From Meandrina meandrites (lineage: Eukaryota; Cnidaria; Anthozoa; Scleractinia; Meandrinidae): a stretch of DNA of 64,000 nucleotides. The stretch covers positions 10,710,996-10,774,995 of the forward strand of contig OY855904.1 of assembly GCA_963693305.1 (NCBI GenBank), given 5' to 3'. Shown here piece after piece: positions 23,401-35,542 of this stretch; within the stretch, counting starts at the first letter, position 1, and each line of letters starts with the position of its first letter. The position numbers and the translations under genes were made by a program. Under the pieces are notes generated by a model that was not told where the DNA came from, searched no databases, and saw only the letters and a program-made list of their open reading frames with translations.

Positions 23401-26400
23401 GCCTTCACTATTGGAAGACACACTGGAGAGATAAGGACAAAGGTGTCATTGGATTATGAAAAAGTCAAAGAATATAGGTAAGTTGCAACTGAAGAAAAAG
23501 AATATGAACTGGGCGCCTTTATATACGGACATTTTCACTACGACGATGTGACAACACTAGAAACATCAGTTGTTTTAACGTATCAGCTTCAAATTTACAC
23601 TAGCGTCTTACGCCTACGTTCTTTTGGCCTGTCACGCAATCTTTCCTCCCAAACGAACGACGCTAGGGAGAAAAGATTGCATGACGAGCCAAAAGAAGGC
23701 CTGCGTAGGAGGCTCAGACATAGCAATATAACAACATAGACCGTAATGACAAAAGAAGATCAGTTTTTTATCCTTTCTCGTTTCTTGGCCGCGCAAAAAT
23801 TGGGCGAGAGCAAAAAAAAAGTAACCCCATCACCTCTTATTCATTTTGCCGTCGTCTCAATTTTTGCGCACCCAAGATACGGAACGCTTGTTACGCAGGC
23901 GATATCAAAAGGTCTGCGCTTTGGTTTTATTCTTAAAATGGCAAAGGTTTCTGTGTTGCAAAGTGCCGCAGGAATATAGGAAAAACTTTTTCATATTCAT
24001 TATTGGTCGTGCAGGTTTATTTTGAAGCTTCTGGAGCCTATGTGAGTGTCCTTTTAGAGTATCCATACCTCGCTGTAGTAATCGAAGCGAGGCTGGATTA
24101 GAGCATAATAAATTGAAATCAGAGTATATCTTTTGACAAAATCCCGAGTTCGCCCCATAACTCCTATTCCTGATCTAACTTTTTAGCAACACTCTCGATG
24201 TGCTTAAATACCGAATAGATTATCAACAGATACCGGTAAATTATTGGGCCGCAACCTCACAAAATGCTGGAGGTTACTCTTCTACGAACTAGTATTCCAT
24301 CCAAGGCAACTAGCAAAAACCGAAGCGGCTTCATGTTACTGACAGAAACTGGAGCAACCTTCAGTTTAACAAGGCTACCAGGGTAAAAGTTTTCGCGTAA
24401 TTATTAATATTTCATTACCAGGTTGACACTAATTGCAAAGGATACCGAGAAGAAGGACGATAGCGGGCGCGCTGAAATAGGTAAATATGTCTTGTCAAAG
24501 ATGTCTGCAGAGGAATATCCTAGGAAGGAGAAGATAACAATGAACTTATTTTGGGGAAACTTAGTTTTGGGCAAACTTAGTTTACCAACGAAAAGTCTAC
24601 TTTACATGCACTAAAAAGAAGAGCGGCAAACCAAGCGCGATTGCTTTCATTTTTCATTTCGTGCCATAATTTCACGAAAGAAATAGCAAACGTCTGCATA
24701 ATCTTGACATCCTCCTCAACTCAAAGTTTTTTTTTCGCATTTCGGCTTCACATCAACTCGCAAGCCTCCCAAACGCCCTCTTGTGTTGGTAGACTATTTA
24801 AATACACACGCATGCGTTTTATATTTATTCAATTTGTTAAGCATAGCAAGACTGACGTCATTTTGCTCATATGCTATTACAGACACAGCTGAAGTCAAAA
24901 TACATATACTGGACCTCAATGACAACGCACCTCGCTTCGTTCTTGACTCGTATCAAAAGGTCATCAGCGAAAACGCCACGGTGGATTCGGAAATACTTCG
25001 GGTGACAGCGACTGATCCCGACTCTGGAACGAATGGCGAAGTACACTACTCAATAGCAAACGGTAACGTAAATGGCACTTTTGAGCTGGACAACAAAGAT
25101 GGAGTTCTGAAACTACAGCAGAGGCTCACAAGGCCTGCTGTCCCTAATTTATTCAATTTGACGATCTATGCAACGGACCATGGAACGCCATCTTTAACCT
25201 CCAAGCCCGTGTTCGTTTACCTGAAAATCCGACGTCCCATACCTAAGTGTTCCGGAAAAGACAAACTGGTTTTCCCAGTTGCCGTGTACTTGGCAAATGT
25301 CAACGAAAGCTGTCCGTTAAGAACGCCCATCCTGCGCGTACGTGCTAACATGGGGAAGTGTGGTCCCAGAGGCAGAATAAACTACTTCCTGTCAGAAATT
25401 CGTGACCCGGAAGTTGGGGATCACTTCCACATTGATTCCCAATCGGGTGTTATAAAACTTATCAAGCCGCTGGATTATGAAGTACGCTATAGATACGCAT
25501 TTTATGTCGGAGCAGTAGGTAAGTGATAAAACATTAATAAAGTGTACATGCCTTCTTTGAGTCGTGGCATAAATTAACCTCTCATCCTCCCCGTGGGGAT
25601 AATTGGTTCGTGACCTGTAATGAACAGTGTAATGTCCGCGAGAAACCTAGTTCCAGTTTTTTCTCTGGAGTGCAAATACAGGAATGATACAATCCTTTTA
25701 TCATAGTATACACAGACATCAGTTTAAAACATTGGAAATATTAAACTGTTTATTAATAACTTGATGCGAAGAAAAACTAAGAAGATCTAAAAATAATTGT
25801 ACACTCTGTCAAAGTTTGCGTGATAACTACTCCGATAAACATAAACATTTCACGAACAGTCAGGATTGTCTGACCAGACGATCTGAAAAGCGCCTGTCCG
25901 GCATTGACATCAAACTCGCAATTCTCCTTGTTCAGTTCAGTTTGTAGACGTGCGTGGTGTAATGGTTACTGGACTAATGCGGATTTGAGCCCTGGCTGGG
26001 ATAACTGTGTTGCGCTCTCGAGCCAGACACTTTACTCTCACAGTGCTCTCTCCACCCAGGTCAGACGACGGACTAGTCCCTAGGCGTTCTCCTCCTCTCT
26101 TGGGCAAGCGCGAGGTTCACGTAAGGGCCTGCGAACGGGTTGGCGTGTCAGCCAGTGTCATTCGGTGACGTCACGAAATATCGCGCCAAATCGACAAGCG
26201 GGAAGGGGTACTAGGCTGCACCCAGGTGTATAAAAGGGTACCGGATAATTTACTGCTGGAGGTAACCCTACGATATACGAGCATTCCTTTTAGGGGGGAG
26301 TTAACTAGTCTAATCCCTTCAAATTACTAGGCAAGAAAACCGCTGGCCGTGATGATTACCTTAGATTCGCTCATCCTCTTTGATCTTTTTAGACATCCGA

Positions 26401-29400
26401 AACGAAAATACTCCCGACACTGTTCTCGTTCGAATATTGGTGGATGATGTGAATGATAACAAGCCTGCGTTCTACAAACAGCGCTTCAAGGAACTACTAT
26501 CAACACTGCCAGAGCCTGGGACCGAGGTCACCATGGTCAAAGCATTCGATAAGGACTCTGGGAAAAATGCTGAGCTTGAATACTTTTTGATCAGCGGTCA
26601 TGGCGGCTTTTTTAGAATCAATTCAAGGTAAGTGTCACTGTTGATAAGAGTTAGAGTTTGTCACTGAATTGTATATTTTTACAATTTTTACAAGACGTTT
26701 GGGCTTACTCTTAAGCCTTCTTCAGTTAAAAGATCGCTTGATGTTACACGCGATTTAAAAACTTTTAAAAATGAAACGTTGCGCGTGCTGTGTGCGCGTG
26801 ACTAGCAAGAATGGTTTTTATGTGCGTGCTAAGCACTTGTAGATTTCTGCTATGACTATGTGGTCATTCCCAGCGTTCGGGTCTTTTATAGACACCCAAG
26901 CTTCTAGAAAAAGTCACTGATGCAGTAATGTACCACGTGTCCGACGACTTCAACTTTTTAAAAATTCATGTGATGATGCCACTCGTGGACATGGCTCGCA
27001 GTTTGAAGTTGTGATCGAACATCAAGACAGCCTTTTTTTGCTCAGCTTAAGAGTTAGCCGAAAATATACAAGTCAGTGACAAACAAGAGTAGGCTTGGGT
27101 ACGAGATTTTGATTTAGTGGAATGAACAAAAAAATTCCAATTTCACCCCGTTGGAATCTCGAAAACGTTCTGTGTAGAAGTTTCTGAATTAAGGACGTTT
27201 GTATAATATTCCATAAAGTAAGATTGGCTACTTTTCATGAAAACTCACTGAAACGTGCTAATGTTCCAACTCAGCTAAGATAGAACGTTACTACAGTTTA
27301 TCAAATTTTAATTACGTTTAGCAGATCTTAATTTTAATCGATTAAGCATATTAAAAAGCGTCAAAAAAAGGTGTCCAAACTTCAGTGTGCACGAAAAAAA
27401 AATCGTGTTGCGCACCAATGAAGACATGGGCCTTAGAAACGAAAAACCTCATACCCTACAGAGATGGCCTTATCAAATCTGTAGGTATGAACGTGTACTT
27501 GTATTTCTTACAACAGGACTGGTGCCATTTCTACAATCAAAAAGATGAACACAGAGAATCTCCGTCTCTTCAACATCACCGTGTCAGTCTCAGATCACGG
27601 CACGCCGCCGCATTCCTCTGTACGGCAGGCTCAAGTCTCGATTCTGTTGTTTACTCCACTCAAGTCCACTCTCATTCTAATCGAAACAACAGACACGACC
27701 ATGACAGTGCGGTTTAACCTGAAGTACGTGGCACTAAGCAACATTGCTAAATATGGCATTATAGTGCAAGAATATGTCGAAGGTGACAGCAATTGTGAGT
27801 ATTTTATTGTTTACTTATTACTTGCTACTGGTGATCCAGTGAAAATCTACACTGTCCACACAAATCGCTCGTTGGTATTCAATGCTTTTCCTCGATCTTC
27901 AAGAGGAAGGATCAAGCGGGTTTCTTAGTCTCATTCTTATTATTTCTGATTCTTATTGTCCGATTAGAGCAAGCACTTACTTGTTGTTGTTATGGTTACG
28001 TCAAAAGCTGAACTCGCAGGCTCAGTATACAGCGGTAGTAAAGTAAAATATAGTAGTCAATTTAAGTCAAATTTAGGAACAAAAGAAATGTTTGATAATA
28101 TTTCCCTGCGTAATCCGCTTATTTAGCAGTGTTTTGGGTCACAGCTCCTTACAGCTTGGAACTTTCTACCAAGTCTATAATTAGTGGGAGGCGCAGTGGC
28201 CTTATGGTTAGTGCGCTGGACTCCGGGTTGAGCGGTCCGAGTTCGAGCCCTAAGACACTTTACTCTCATAGTGCCACTCTCTCTCCACCCAGGTGTATAA
28301 ATGGGTACCAGCGAATTTACTGCTGGGGGTAGCCCTGTTATGGACTAGCATTTCGTCCAGGGGGGAGTAGCAATATTCCTAGTCTCTTCATGCTGGGGAA
28401 ACCGGGATAAAGGGCCACTAGGCTCAAACGCAGATTTTACCTACATATAATTTTAACAAAATACCATTGCTTGTTTAGACGAAGAAATAACGCAAAAAGA
28501 GCCACTCACATGGTACAAAGTTTATAAAGAGTCAAGGGAAAACTATCGGTACATTACCACATTGATACCAACAAATCCGACGATAGAAAAATCCAAAGTG
28601 TTGGAGGTGAAGGTCGGTGTGGAGAAAAATTGCGACAGCAAAGACAAAAGAGGAGATGAAGACTACTGCAATGGGCCATTACTATCAGGCAAGAAATACA
28701 GGTGAGCCCAACAAGACCTAATACAAATATGGCCACCATTGATGTTTGGTCCCCAGAAGAATTAAAGGGACACTTGTATGATCCGAAACATGAAAACGAG
28801 AGTAGTCAGGCCAGGGCAGCTTTTTTCCAAACACATCTCTTAAATTTTAATGAGTCTTTACAGCCTTTAAACGAAAAAACAGTTCTTAGAGAAGTAATTT
28901 GTTATTTTTAAAGTGTCGCCATCAGCTTTTTTAAAAAACTTGTCCACACAATAAAAGACTATGGCAGCCGTTTTGCGTAAGACGCAAAAGGTCTATATTC
29001 ACTATTTATCGATGTCGCTTCAAGCATTATGCCATGCCATTATTACGCTTCCGGGAAAAAATCGTGCCACGTACGTCAAGCTGACGGAGGATGTTTGACG
29101 CAACTTTCTCCACACTTGGCATGTTATTCCATCACTCTATTTTCGGTTACACAGATAGCCAGTGATCATAGCAGTTCTTAAAACCATAATCTTATTTCCC
29201 AGTTTCTACTTGTGGACAATTTAGGGCTGTTGCTAAGTTTTTCCATACTACCTGACTTTTTTAACCCGCTCCAATAGGTTTCAGCTGCGTGCCTACCTGA
29301 AGTCCACCGGACCGTTTGAAGATGTTTCATTTCAGGACAGCGATCTCTCAAGCTCACACTTCACAGGTATGTGAAACCCCCAGTGACCGAGAAGAAACAG

Positions 29401-32400
29401 GCTCATGCCAAAAATAGCTGAGGATGACGTTCCTGTAACTCGCTTATAGGGTCAATTGATAAAGTTACTGTTGCCCATTAGGTGCAAAAACATTCTCGAC
29501 TCCAGAGCTCTTTCATGCGTGGCTGAAAAACCGAAGGCTCTGGTGGTCGAGAATGGTGCAAAACAAATTAAGAAAAGCAAGCGCATGCGCTTCGGTGGCC
29601 AACTTTTCAGTCCCGCGCTTTAAGCGGGTGGCATGATCTCCTCATGTTGTGTCGACGGACAAATGAAGAAGTTTGTATAATCAAATAGTTGTTTTAAGGA
29701 AGCTAACGAACATCTGATGTCCTGACCTTTTATTGCAGTTATTACTCTGTATTTCTTTCACAATTGTAGCCAAATAAGATCCTCCCTTTTGTTCGCAACT
29801 TATACAATTTCAATTAAGTCGACTAAAAAGCCAGGCTGAATTCACAATGAATTTTCCAGGATTAATTTGCTTTCAATGTGTAGATGCAGTTGGCAGAACA
29901 TCGCAACCGCGGTAACGCGGAGGTCATAGGCACTTTACATCCCATTGAAGTTCTGGGAGAAAAAAAGTCACTTTAAATTCTATTCGCTGTTAGGCTGGTT
30001 TTTTTGATATACGGTAGATGAATCGTTTGTCGATATTATTTGTTGACTACTCTCAATAAACCAAACACATAAATATAAGTCCCACAAAAAAAATAGTTCC
30101 TGCAACATTGTTAACCCTTAGAGCATGTAAGCAAAATAATTACCGTAAAACAATTATATTTTTGCAGCTTTGCCACCTGAACCGGAAGCATCGTACACAA
30201 AAGAAGGAAGAAAAAATTACGATGCAGTTGTGTATAGTGTGGGTACTGCTCTGGTGTTGGTCATAATATTGGCGTTTTTGAGAGGATTTTATCGATTAAA
30301 GCTAGACAGAAAGAGGTCAGTAGATTTACAAACCTGAGAAACTGAGAGTCAACTTAATTTTGAGTTCATAATCCACAAGGATCTTTTTTAATTTAAACCA
30401 TTCATGCCCCTGTTTGGTTATAAACAAATCTGACTACCTTATTTTACTTTACTCAACTTTTTATATATATTTCATACTGTGATGTGCCTTAACTGACTAA
30501 AGCATTTGAACATTAGTGCAATATGTATTGAAAAGTACAAGAACGTAAGAGAAAATAAACACTGGGCTGCCCTGAAGCTTCCAGTTGCGGGAATTCCCGA
30601 GCACTCGGGAAGTTTCCCGCCATGGAGTATGTCATGTTAATTGGAGTACGGAAGTCAGTAGATTGGGAAGGCAAGTTCCTTCTTTTCGCCAGCAAATCAA
30701 GGCCGATTGGAGATCGCTAGTTCCTTCGCGAGAAATTCAGAAGAAAGAGGTAGCGAAGGGTGGCATCATGAAGCCGGAATTAAAACAATTTGTTCTTGAA
30801 TCCAATGTCTCTCTTTAGAATTCATGAGGAGAAGAAGAAGCGCATTTCATTTCCCATGAGCAATCCTCGGTTTCAAGAGCCTAACTCGCCAGTTGAAAAG
30901 ATCAAAACCCCAGGACCCGCAAAGTGAGTAGATTAACAAGGAATTAAACGACTATATTAAATATCACGTCGGGGCAAAGGTTTGTTTCAAGCAACCAAAT
31001 GGTTTGCCATCTCTTTTGTCCAATCAATTGGTATCATTGTTTGTCGCTTAGCAACACTCCTTTCGAAAACAGCGAACTCAGTGAATTGACAGATATTGGT
31101 TCATAACGGAAAAACGTTGCTTTGGTTTTTCGTTTGCCGAGCTCTCTGATTGATTCAAGGAACTCGTGCAATGGGCTTGAGGCAATATGACATTTAAACC
31201 AACCAGGAACATACTGATAACCAACACGATTCCCCACACTTGAACACCATGTCGCTTTTGCTTTGAACTCCTCTTGGAAAGCAAGCGCAGTCATTAGGAA
31301 TTTGCATTGGGTTTACGACAACCGTTAGAAAATCGCTATATTCCAGAACTTTTCATTTTGAAAGTAATCACAATTCATTCATTGCTCGTGGTGGGGGTTG
31401 GATTACCTTTGAAACTGAAAACGCTTTGGCTGATGAAGAACATGTCACCTGACACGTTCTGACCAATCGCATGTAAATGCAAATGAAAATAATCGCCAGA
31501 CGATTATAAAATCCTGTAAACTTAATTTTTGACGAGCATGACTTTTACTCCTTGATTTTAGGAAGATTGTTGCTGTCAATCATGACAAGGGCTCAGGTAC
31601 GTCCCAAAGAGGTTATCCTTACTGCAACCTCGTCCCCAGGGCCATCTCCGCTTTCAAGACGGCGAAAGCGGAGATGGCCCTGGGGACGAGGTTGTCCTTA
31701 CTGCATACATGGTCTCCAAACACTTTCTCGTGGTAATGCTCGTAAATGGCGCCAGAGGTTTTCCTTGTGCATTAAAAAGGCAATGTTAAAGTTAACATAA
31801 GCATGAAAGAAAAGAAAATATAATCTGGACGAAATGTGGTTCCCGTAGGCCCATTTGCCAGCCCTGGTTCGGGAAAATGAGCCCGCACTTTGGGTAGTAA
31901 AGGAAACAGGACCCGAGAGAGCGGTGGAAATCGAGCCAATAGTTCCCGTCAAAAGCAAGAAAGCTAATATCTGTGACGATATCTATTGACTAGGATCGTG
32001 CAGAATTTGAAATCTGCAAAGAAGTGTGAAAATATTGTGATGATTTTCCGAGACAATAATAAATTTTTAATTGTTTCAAAAATAAAATGACCTAAAATGA
32101 TATTCGGAAAAATCTGAATTTTCTAAAACGGGCGTCAAGTAGAATTTTTTGTTATGAGAGTATGATTTTACTCATACTGAAAGTATACTATCATGACAAA
32201 GTTAGCTACCCCCTAAGTTGGCGCCTATATTTGTTATTAGTTATTCTGTGTCCGTTTACATGAAGTTTTTTATCCTTTTAATTTCAGAGTTCAGCCACCG
32301 TGACGAGGACGAGGGCTCTTCCCCAGACTCCGCGCTAGGTACGTGCCCGTCGTGCAACTCTGAGCCTACGCCACCACAAGAAAACATCAAGCCAACGTAC

Positions 32401-32418
32401 TTTACGTTTGAGTTTTAG
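20440..32418 (+). CDS. MANSC-cadherin receptor with RPTP-like juxtamembrane region
   Basis: Exons: 20440-20533, 21243-21521, 21804-21947, 22409-23477, 24422-24480, 24883-25518, 26393-26627, 27517-27794, 28479-28701, 29278-29366, 30168-30315, 30819-30923, 31562-31596 and 32288-32418. All junctions are GT-AG and in phase, giving 1,174 aa. Order: signal peptide (1 to about 28); six-Cys MANSC-like domain (Cys 40, 72, 77, 92, 97, 103); cadherin repeats at about 126-239, 240-339, 340-444, 445-567, 568-670, 671-787 and 788-885; Fn3-like region about 886-1052 with CNGPL and KKYRFQLRAY, as in PTPRB/PTPRJ ectodomains; membrane helix about 1055-1077; Ser/Pro- and acid-rich tail. Calcium-linker motifs (DxNDNAPxF type) follow only repeats 1, 4 and 6. 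Repeat 4 carries a furin-type RSKR (488-491). No phosphatase domain was found downstream. Inferred role: calcium-dependent adhesion or surface recognition. The 3' end has alternatives, listed separately. Confidence 0.9.
21545..21577 (+). repeat. Poly(G) tract in cadherin intron 2
   Basis: A run of about 30 G with two interruptions, about 25 bases after the exon 2 donor. It could form a G-quadruplex in the nascent RNA. Comparable runs occur at 5110-5127 (G), 33607-33626 (C), 40565-40590 (G) and 61563-61596 (C). Confidence 0.9.
22168..22392. mobile_element. MITE in cadherin intron 3
   Basis: It shares a scattered but long similarity with 39290-39575: 'gaagtaatcact(c/a)tgg(t/c)caatcacaa(g/a)gaac', 'ccaatcaaa', a central 'cgcgagcgag' and 'caatcactaag'. 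The ends are weakly inverted. It lies directly before exon 4, ending about 15 bases from the acceptor. Confidence 0.55.
25948..26320 (+). mobile_element. tRNA-derived SINE in cadherin intron 6
   Basis: The head resembles a tRNA: 'gcgtggtgtaatggttactgg' as an A-box-like region and 'ggatttgagccc' as the B-box. The shared body follows: 'acactttactctcacagtgc', 'ctctccacccagg', 'gtgtataaaagggtaccgg', 'tttactgctggaggtaaccc' and 'ggggggagtta'. A GC-rich insert at about 26085-26215 is not seen in the copy at 28183. Confidence 0.7.
28183..28432 (+). mobile_element. tRNA-derived SINE in cadherin intron 8
   Basis: The best copy of the family in this window: tRNA-like head with 'ggcgcagtggccttatggtt' and B-box-like 'gagttcgagccc', then the body 'acactttactctcatagtgc', 'accagcgaatttactgctgg' and 'cgtccaggggggagtagcaa'. 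It ends near 'gggccactaggctc', about 45 bases before exon 9. Confidence 0.75.
31616..31704. mobile_element. Perfect 30-bp-arm hairpin element with target duplication
   Basis: The arms at 31626-31655 and 31664-31693 are perfect reverse complements (starting AACCTCGTCCCCAGGGCCAT) around an 8-base loop. TCCTTACTGC occurs immediately to the left and, after one extra G, to the right, which reads as a 10-bp target site duplication. It starts 19 bases after the donor of cadherin exon 13. Confidence 0.85.
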
Positions 32419-33276
32419 GGAGAATCGCGGGACTTTTCCCCGAGGTAACCCTCACACACGTTTTCTTTGCTTCTTCTTCTTGCCTGTTAATTTGTCTCTT
32501 CGTCTTGTTGTGGTCTTTCAGGGCATGCTCGTCTGGAACTACTTAGAAAGCAATATCTATCGGTCTTTCACACTACTGCAGGATCCCCAAAGGTCAGTGT
32601 CCTGCAACCCTGATCTCTTGCTTTCTCTTCTTTTCACTTTCTTCCTCTCTCCTTCCTTTTCTTTTACAAATCTGAAGGATCATTGTGCATGCGAATGACA
32701 TTTTGTGCGAGCTCAAAAGCACCTTGTTGACTCACATCACTTCCCAATGAGCTTCTTTCTTTATCTTGCTGTTCTTCTGCTACTGCTCTGAATAAAATAC
32801 TGCTCAAGCGGAGCATTTCAACAACTGCAAAAGGTTTGAGCTCAGCTTTCTATCAACAATGCATATTTTACGCCCCTTCGGATTTCGAGGCACAAAGTGA
32901 AACTTGCTTCTGTACTTTGCTCTCCCAGAACTTCTCTTTCCTTTAGCTTGTCATGAATGAAATCATGTTATGTCACGTGATTAGCTCGTCCTGAATGAGA
33001 TCATGTTATGCACGTGACAAATCTATTCTTATATCATCCAGTTGTCATAATCTTATCTATTCGATCCCTCGAATGTGCTTGTGCTCTGGCTCTCTGTAAC
33101 AGTTGACTCCCTTGGCCTTGAATGTAGTCACAAAACACTTGCAAAAAAATTCCAGCCACACATTCAAGAGTGGAGTTCTTGCTTGTCGTGCCTGCTTGTT
33201 TTATCTCTGTCCACTCAACTCTTTTGTTTCTTCTTCTTGCTTCTTCCTGACAGCCAACACCCAAAGGACTGTGCAG

Positions 33277-33302
33277 GATCCAAGGCCGACCCGTTTAGAT
33301 AG
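33277..33302 (+). CDS. Candidate alternative last exon of the cadherin gene (A)
   Basis: If exon 14 is cut at its internal donor (CTAG|GTACGTG, exon end 32338), the phase is 1. The acceptor GACTGTGCAG precedes 26 bases that translate in phase as GSKADPFR and stop at TAG 33300-33302. A related 11-base candidate (GATCCCCAAAG followed by GTCAGT) lies at 32582-32592, and another acceptor at 32521. Short and weak. Confidence 0.25.
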
Positions 33303-33660
33303 GTCAGTCGTCAAAGCTCTTCCGTCTATTCAGTTTCCATTCATTCCCTTGTTTCATACACTACAGCACACACCTCTCAGCTGGAAACTAGCCCTGGACA
33401 CGCGTGTTCAGTTTCTTCCAATTCTATTTTCGTCTTCTTTTAATTATGTCAATGACGATTACCACGTTACTTTCTTTTTAACATTTCATTTGCATTTTAA
33501 TACCACCATTCCACCTCGTACACGAAAATTACAACTTTAATACATAGGAAATATCGTAAAACTCCCAAAATAAAACCTACGAACGCCCCTCCCCTATCCC
33601 CCTACTCCCCCCCCCCCTCCTCCCCCCGCGCCAAAAACATTATTACGGCGTGGTTTGTAT

Positions 33661-34342
33661 TTAAGGTGGCTCAGAACAGTTTCCTGCATTTTTCAACACC
33701 TCAATTTTGACGGATCAATGCCAAAAGTCTTTTTCAGTTGACCCAAAAATTATGGTATCAAACAGATGCCCAATGGCCGGTAAACAAGTTATGGCTATTT
33801 TTTGGACATTGCAAGTTACCATAGCAACAGTATAACCTGTTAAAAACAGCCTTAATTCTAGCTTTAAGTGCTTATAACTCGAAAACAAGTCCGGTGACCC
33901 CCATTTTTTATTATTGAATTGTAATCAACAGTACAAGATGCAACTTTCTGCAAAGTTTTAAAAACATCTGCACATGGCGTTCAGAGCCACCTTAAATTTA
34001 CGAAAATTTAAGGTGGCTCTGAACCCCATGTGCAGATTTTTTTAAAACTTTGCCAAAAGTTGCATCTTGTCTTGCTGATCAAAATTTCGTAATAAAAAAT
34101 GGGGTTCACCGGGCTCGTTTTTAAGTTAGAAGCACTTAAAGCTAAAATTAAGGGTGTTTTTAACAGGTTGTAGTGTTGCTATGGTAACATATTGTGTAAT
34201 GAAAAAGACAACAACGTGTTCACCAATCACTAATCATTTGTTTGACACCATGATTGTAGCATCAACTGATTAAGAGTGGTTGTAATGACCAATCGAAATC
34301 TAAGTCTTGGAAAGTGTTGGAAACGGTAGCCAGCCACCTTAA
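33661..34342. mobile_element. Two adjacent TTAA-flanked MITEs in inverted orientation
   Basis: Element one is 33665-33990 and element two 34011-34338. Each begins GGTGGCTC and ends with the reverse (GAGCCACC or CAGCCACC), each flanked by TTAA on both sides. About 170 bp of element one's right half is repeated, inverted, in element two's left half, so the pair folds as a long hairpin with a short spacer. The TTAA targets and 8-11-bp termini suggest a piggyBac- or Kolobok-type non-autonomous family. Confidence 0.8.
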
Positions 34343-34918
34343 ACCAATGCACACCATTTTTGTTCTCTTTCCGACCCGAGCAAAGGGCTTATCTTGGAAG
34401 TTTACGGAATGCATTAGTTGATTTGTCTTGTACATCAATATAGCAACTCATCCAGACTAAATGAACTTTGAAGATGTTGCACTAGTTGCTGCCATCCCGT
34501 TTATCTGCCCTTAACCACATGTTTCCTGCCTATGACTGATTATCCTTGGGAGAATCTAGTTCTTAATAAAGACGTGTTTCCTGATCAGGCTTTTAATTCT
34601 TACAACCTGTCTACCTAAATGTAAAGAGTAATTAACAATCAATCGCCGCTTGAATTAAAGGCTAAACTCAGAAGAAACTACAACTATATGGCAGGCCTTA
34701 TTTTAAAATGATAAAAATGTAAACCAAATTCCTCCAGATTCATTTCAATGTGGGACGCTTTCTTCCCTAAATAATCAAACCTTTCTGTGAATTGTTCATC
34801 TTTAATTTAACGCAGAAGGCGTTTTAAAACTATTCAGACTCAATGTCATTCTGACAACACTTTTTTGATAGAGGACTCCCTTGTGCAATTACTGAGGGGT
34901 GGTCACTAGATGGCATGC

Positions 34919-35057
34919 CTCGTAGGTAGGTAACTAACTTTCCCTAAGCCTTAAATCTAAATCACTAACTCTAATCTAAATCGTCACTAAACCACAAATA
35001 CTAAATTGTTACATTGAACACTAAACTGTTTCTTAAATGATAGAACCTACCTACGAG
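34919..35057. mobile_element. Small TIR element
   Basis: CTCGTAGGTAGGT at the left is exactly reversed as ACCTACCTACGAG at the right. Between them is an AT-rich stretch with loosely repeated 'aaatctaaatcactaa' units. No coding capacity. Confidence 0.65.
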
Positions 35058-35393
35058 ATATTCCAACGCTTAATGTGAGGCCCCGTTTGTTACCACAATT
35101 CTAAGGCGTTCAAAACTAAAATAAGATTTATAATACTCTTGATCTCTGAAATGTAAACTCCTCTCCAGCTGCCGCGTGCTAGAGATGGGAGTGATGAGGT
35201 GGGGGGAGGGGTGGCAGTCGTTTTGGTTGTCATGTGACGTCACATGACGCTGCAGTCGCAGCTTTATAAGGCTTCGAATTTTCTCTCTATGGCAGCGACC
35301 CGATTTATGACTTTCTCACAGCACTGTATCCCAGCGTGAAATAACTTTACGAGAGCAATCTTTTAACTCGTGCACGTGGTTCGTATTTTGCAG

Positions 35394-35542
35394 ATGAAAG
35401 CACAAGGCCATTACAACAAGATAGAAGACGTCCAACCTTACAGGAAGTAAGACTTAAAAACTACTTTAACTCCGTGGAGTCATCGTCGTGCGCATCGTGT
35501 GAGCACGTGAAAATTTACTGCGTGCAGGAGACAGTCACGTGA
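35394..35542 (+). CDS. Candidate alternative last exon of the cadherin gene (B)
   Basis: From the exon 14 internal donor (phase 1), the acceptor GTATTTTGCAG opens 49 residues (starting DESTRPLQQDRRRPTLQE) to TGA at 35540-35542. A donor (GAA|GTAAGA) after 17 codons could instead continue the transcript. Total protein would be 1,197 aa. It carries four Cys and no known motif. Confidence 0.35.
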
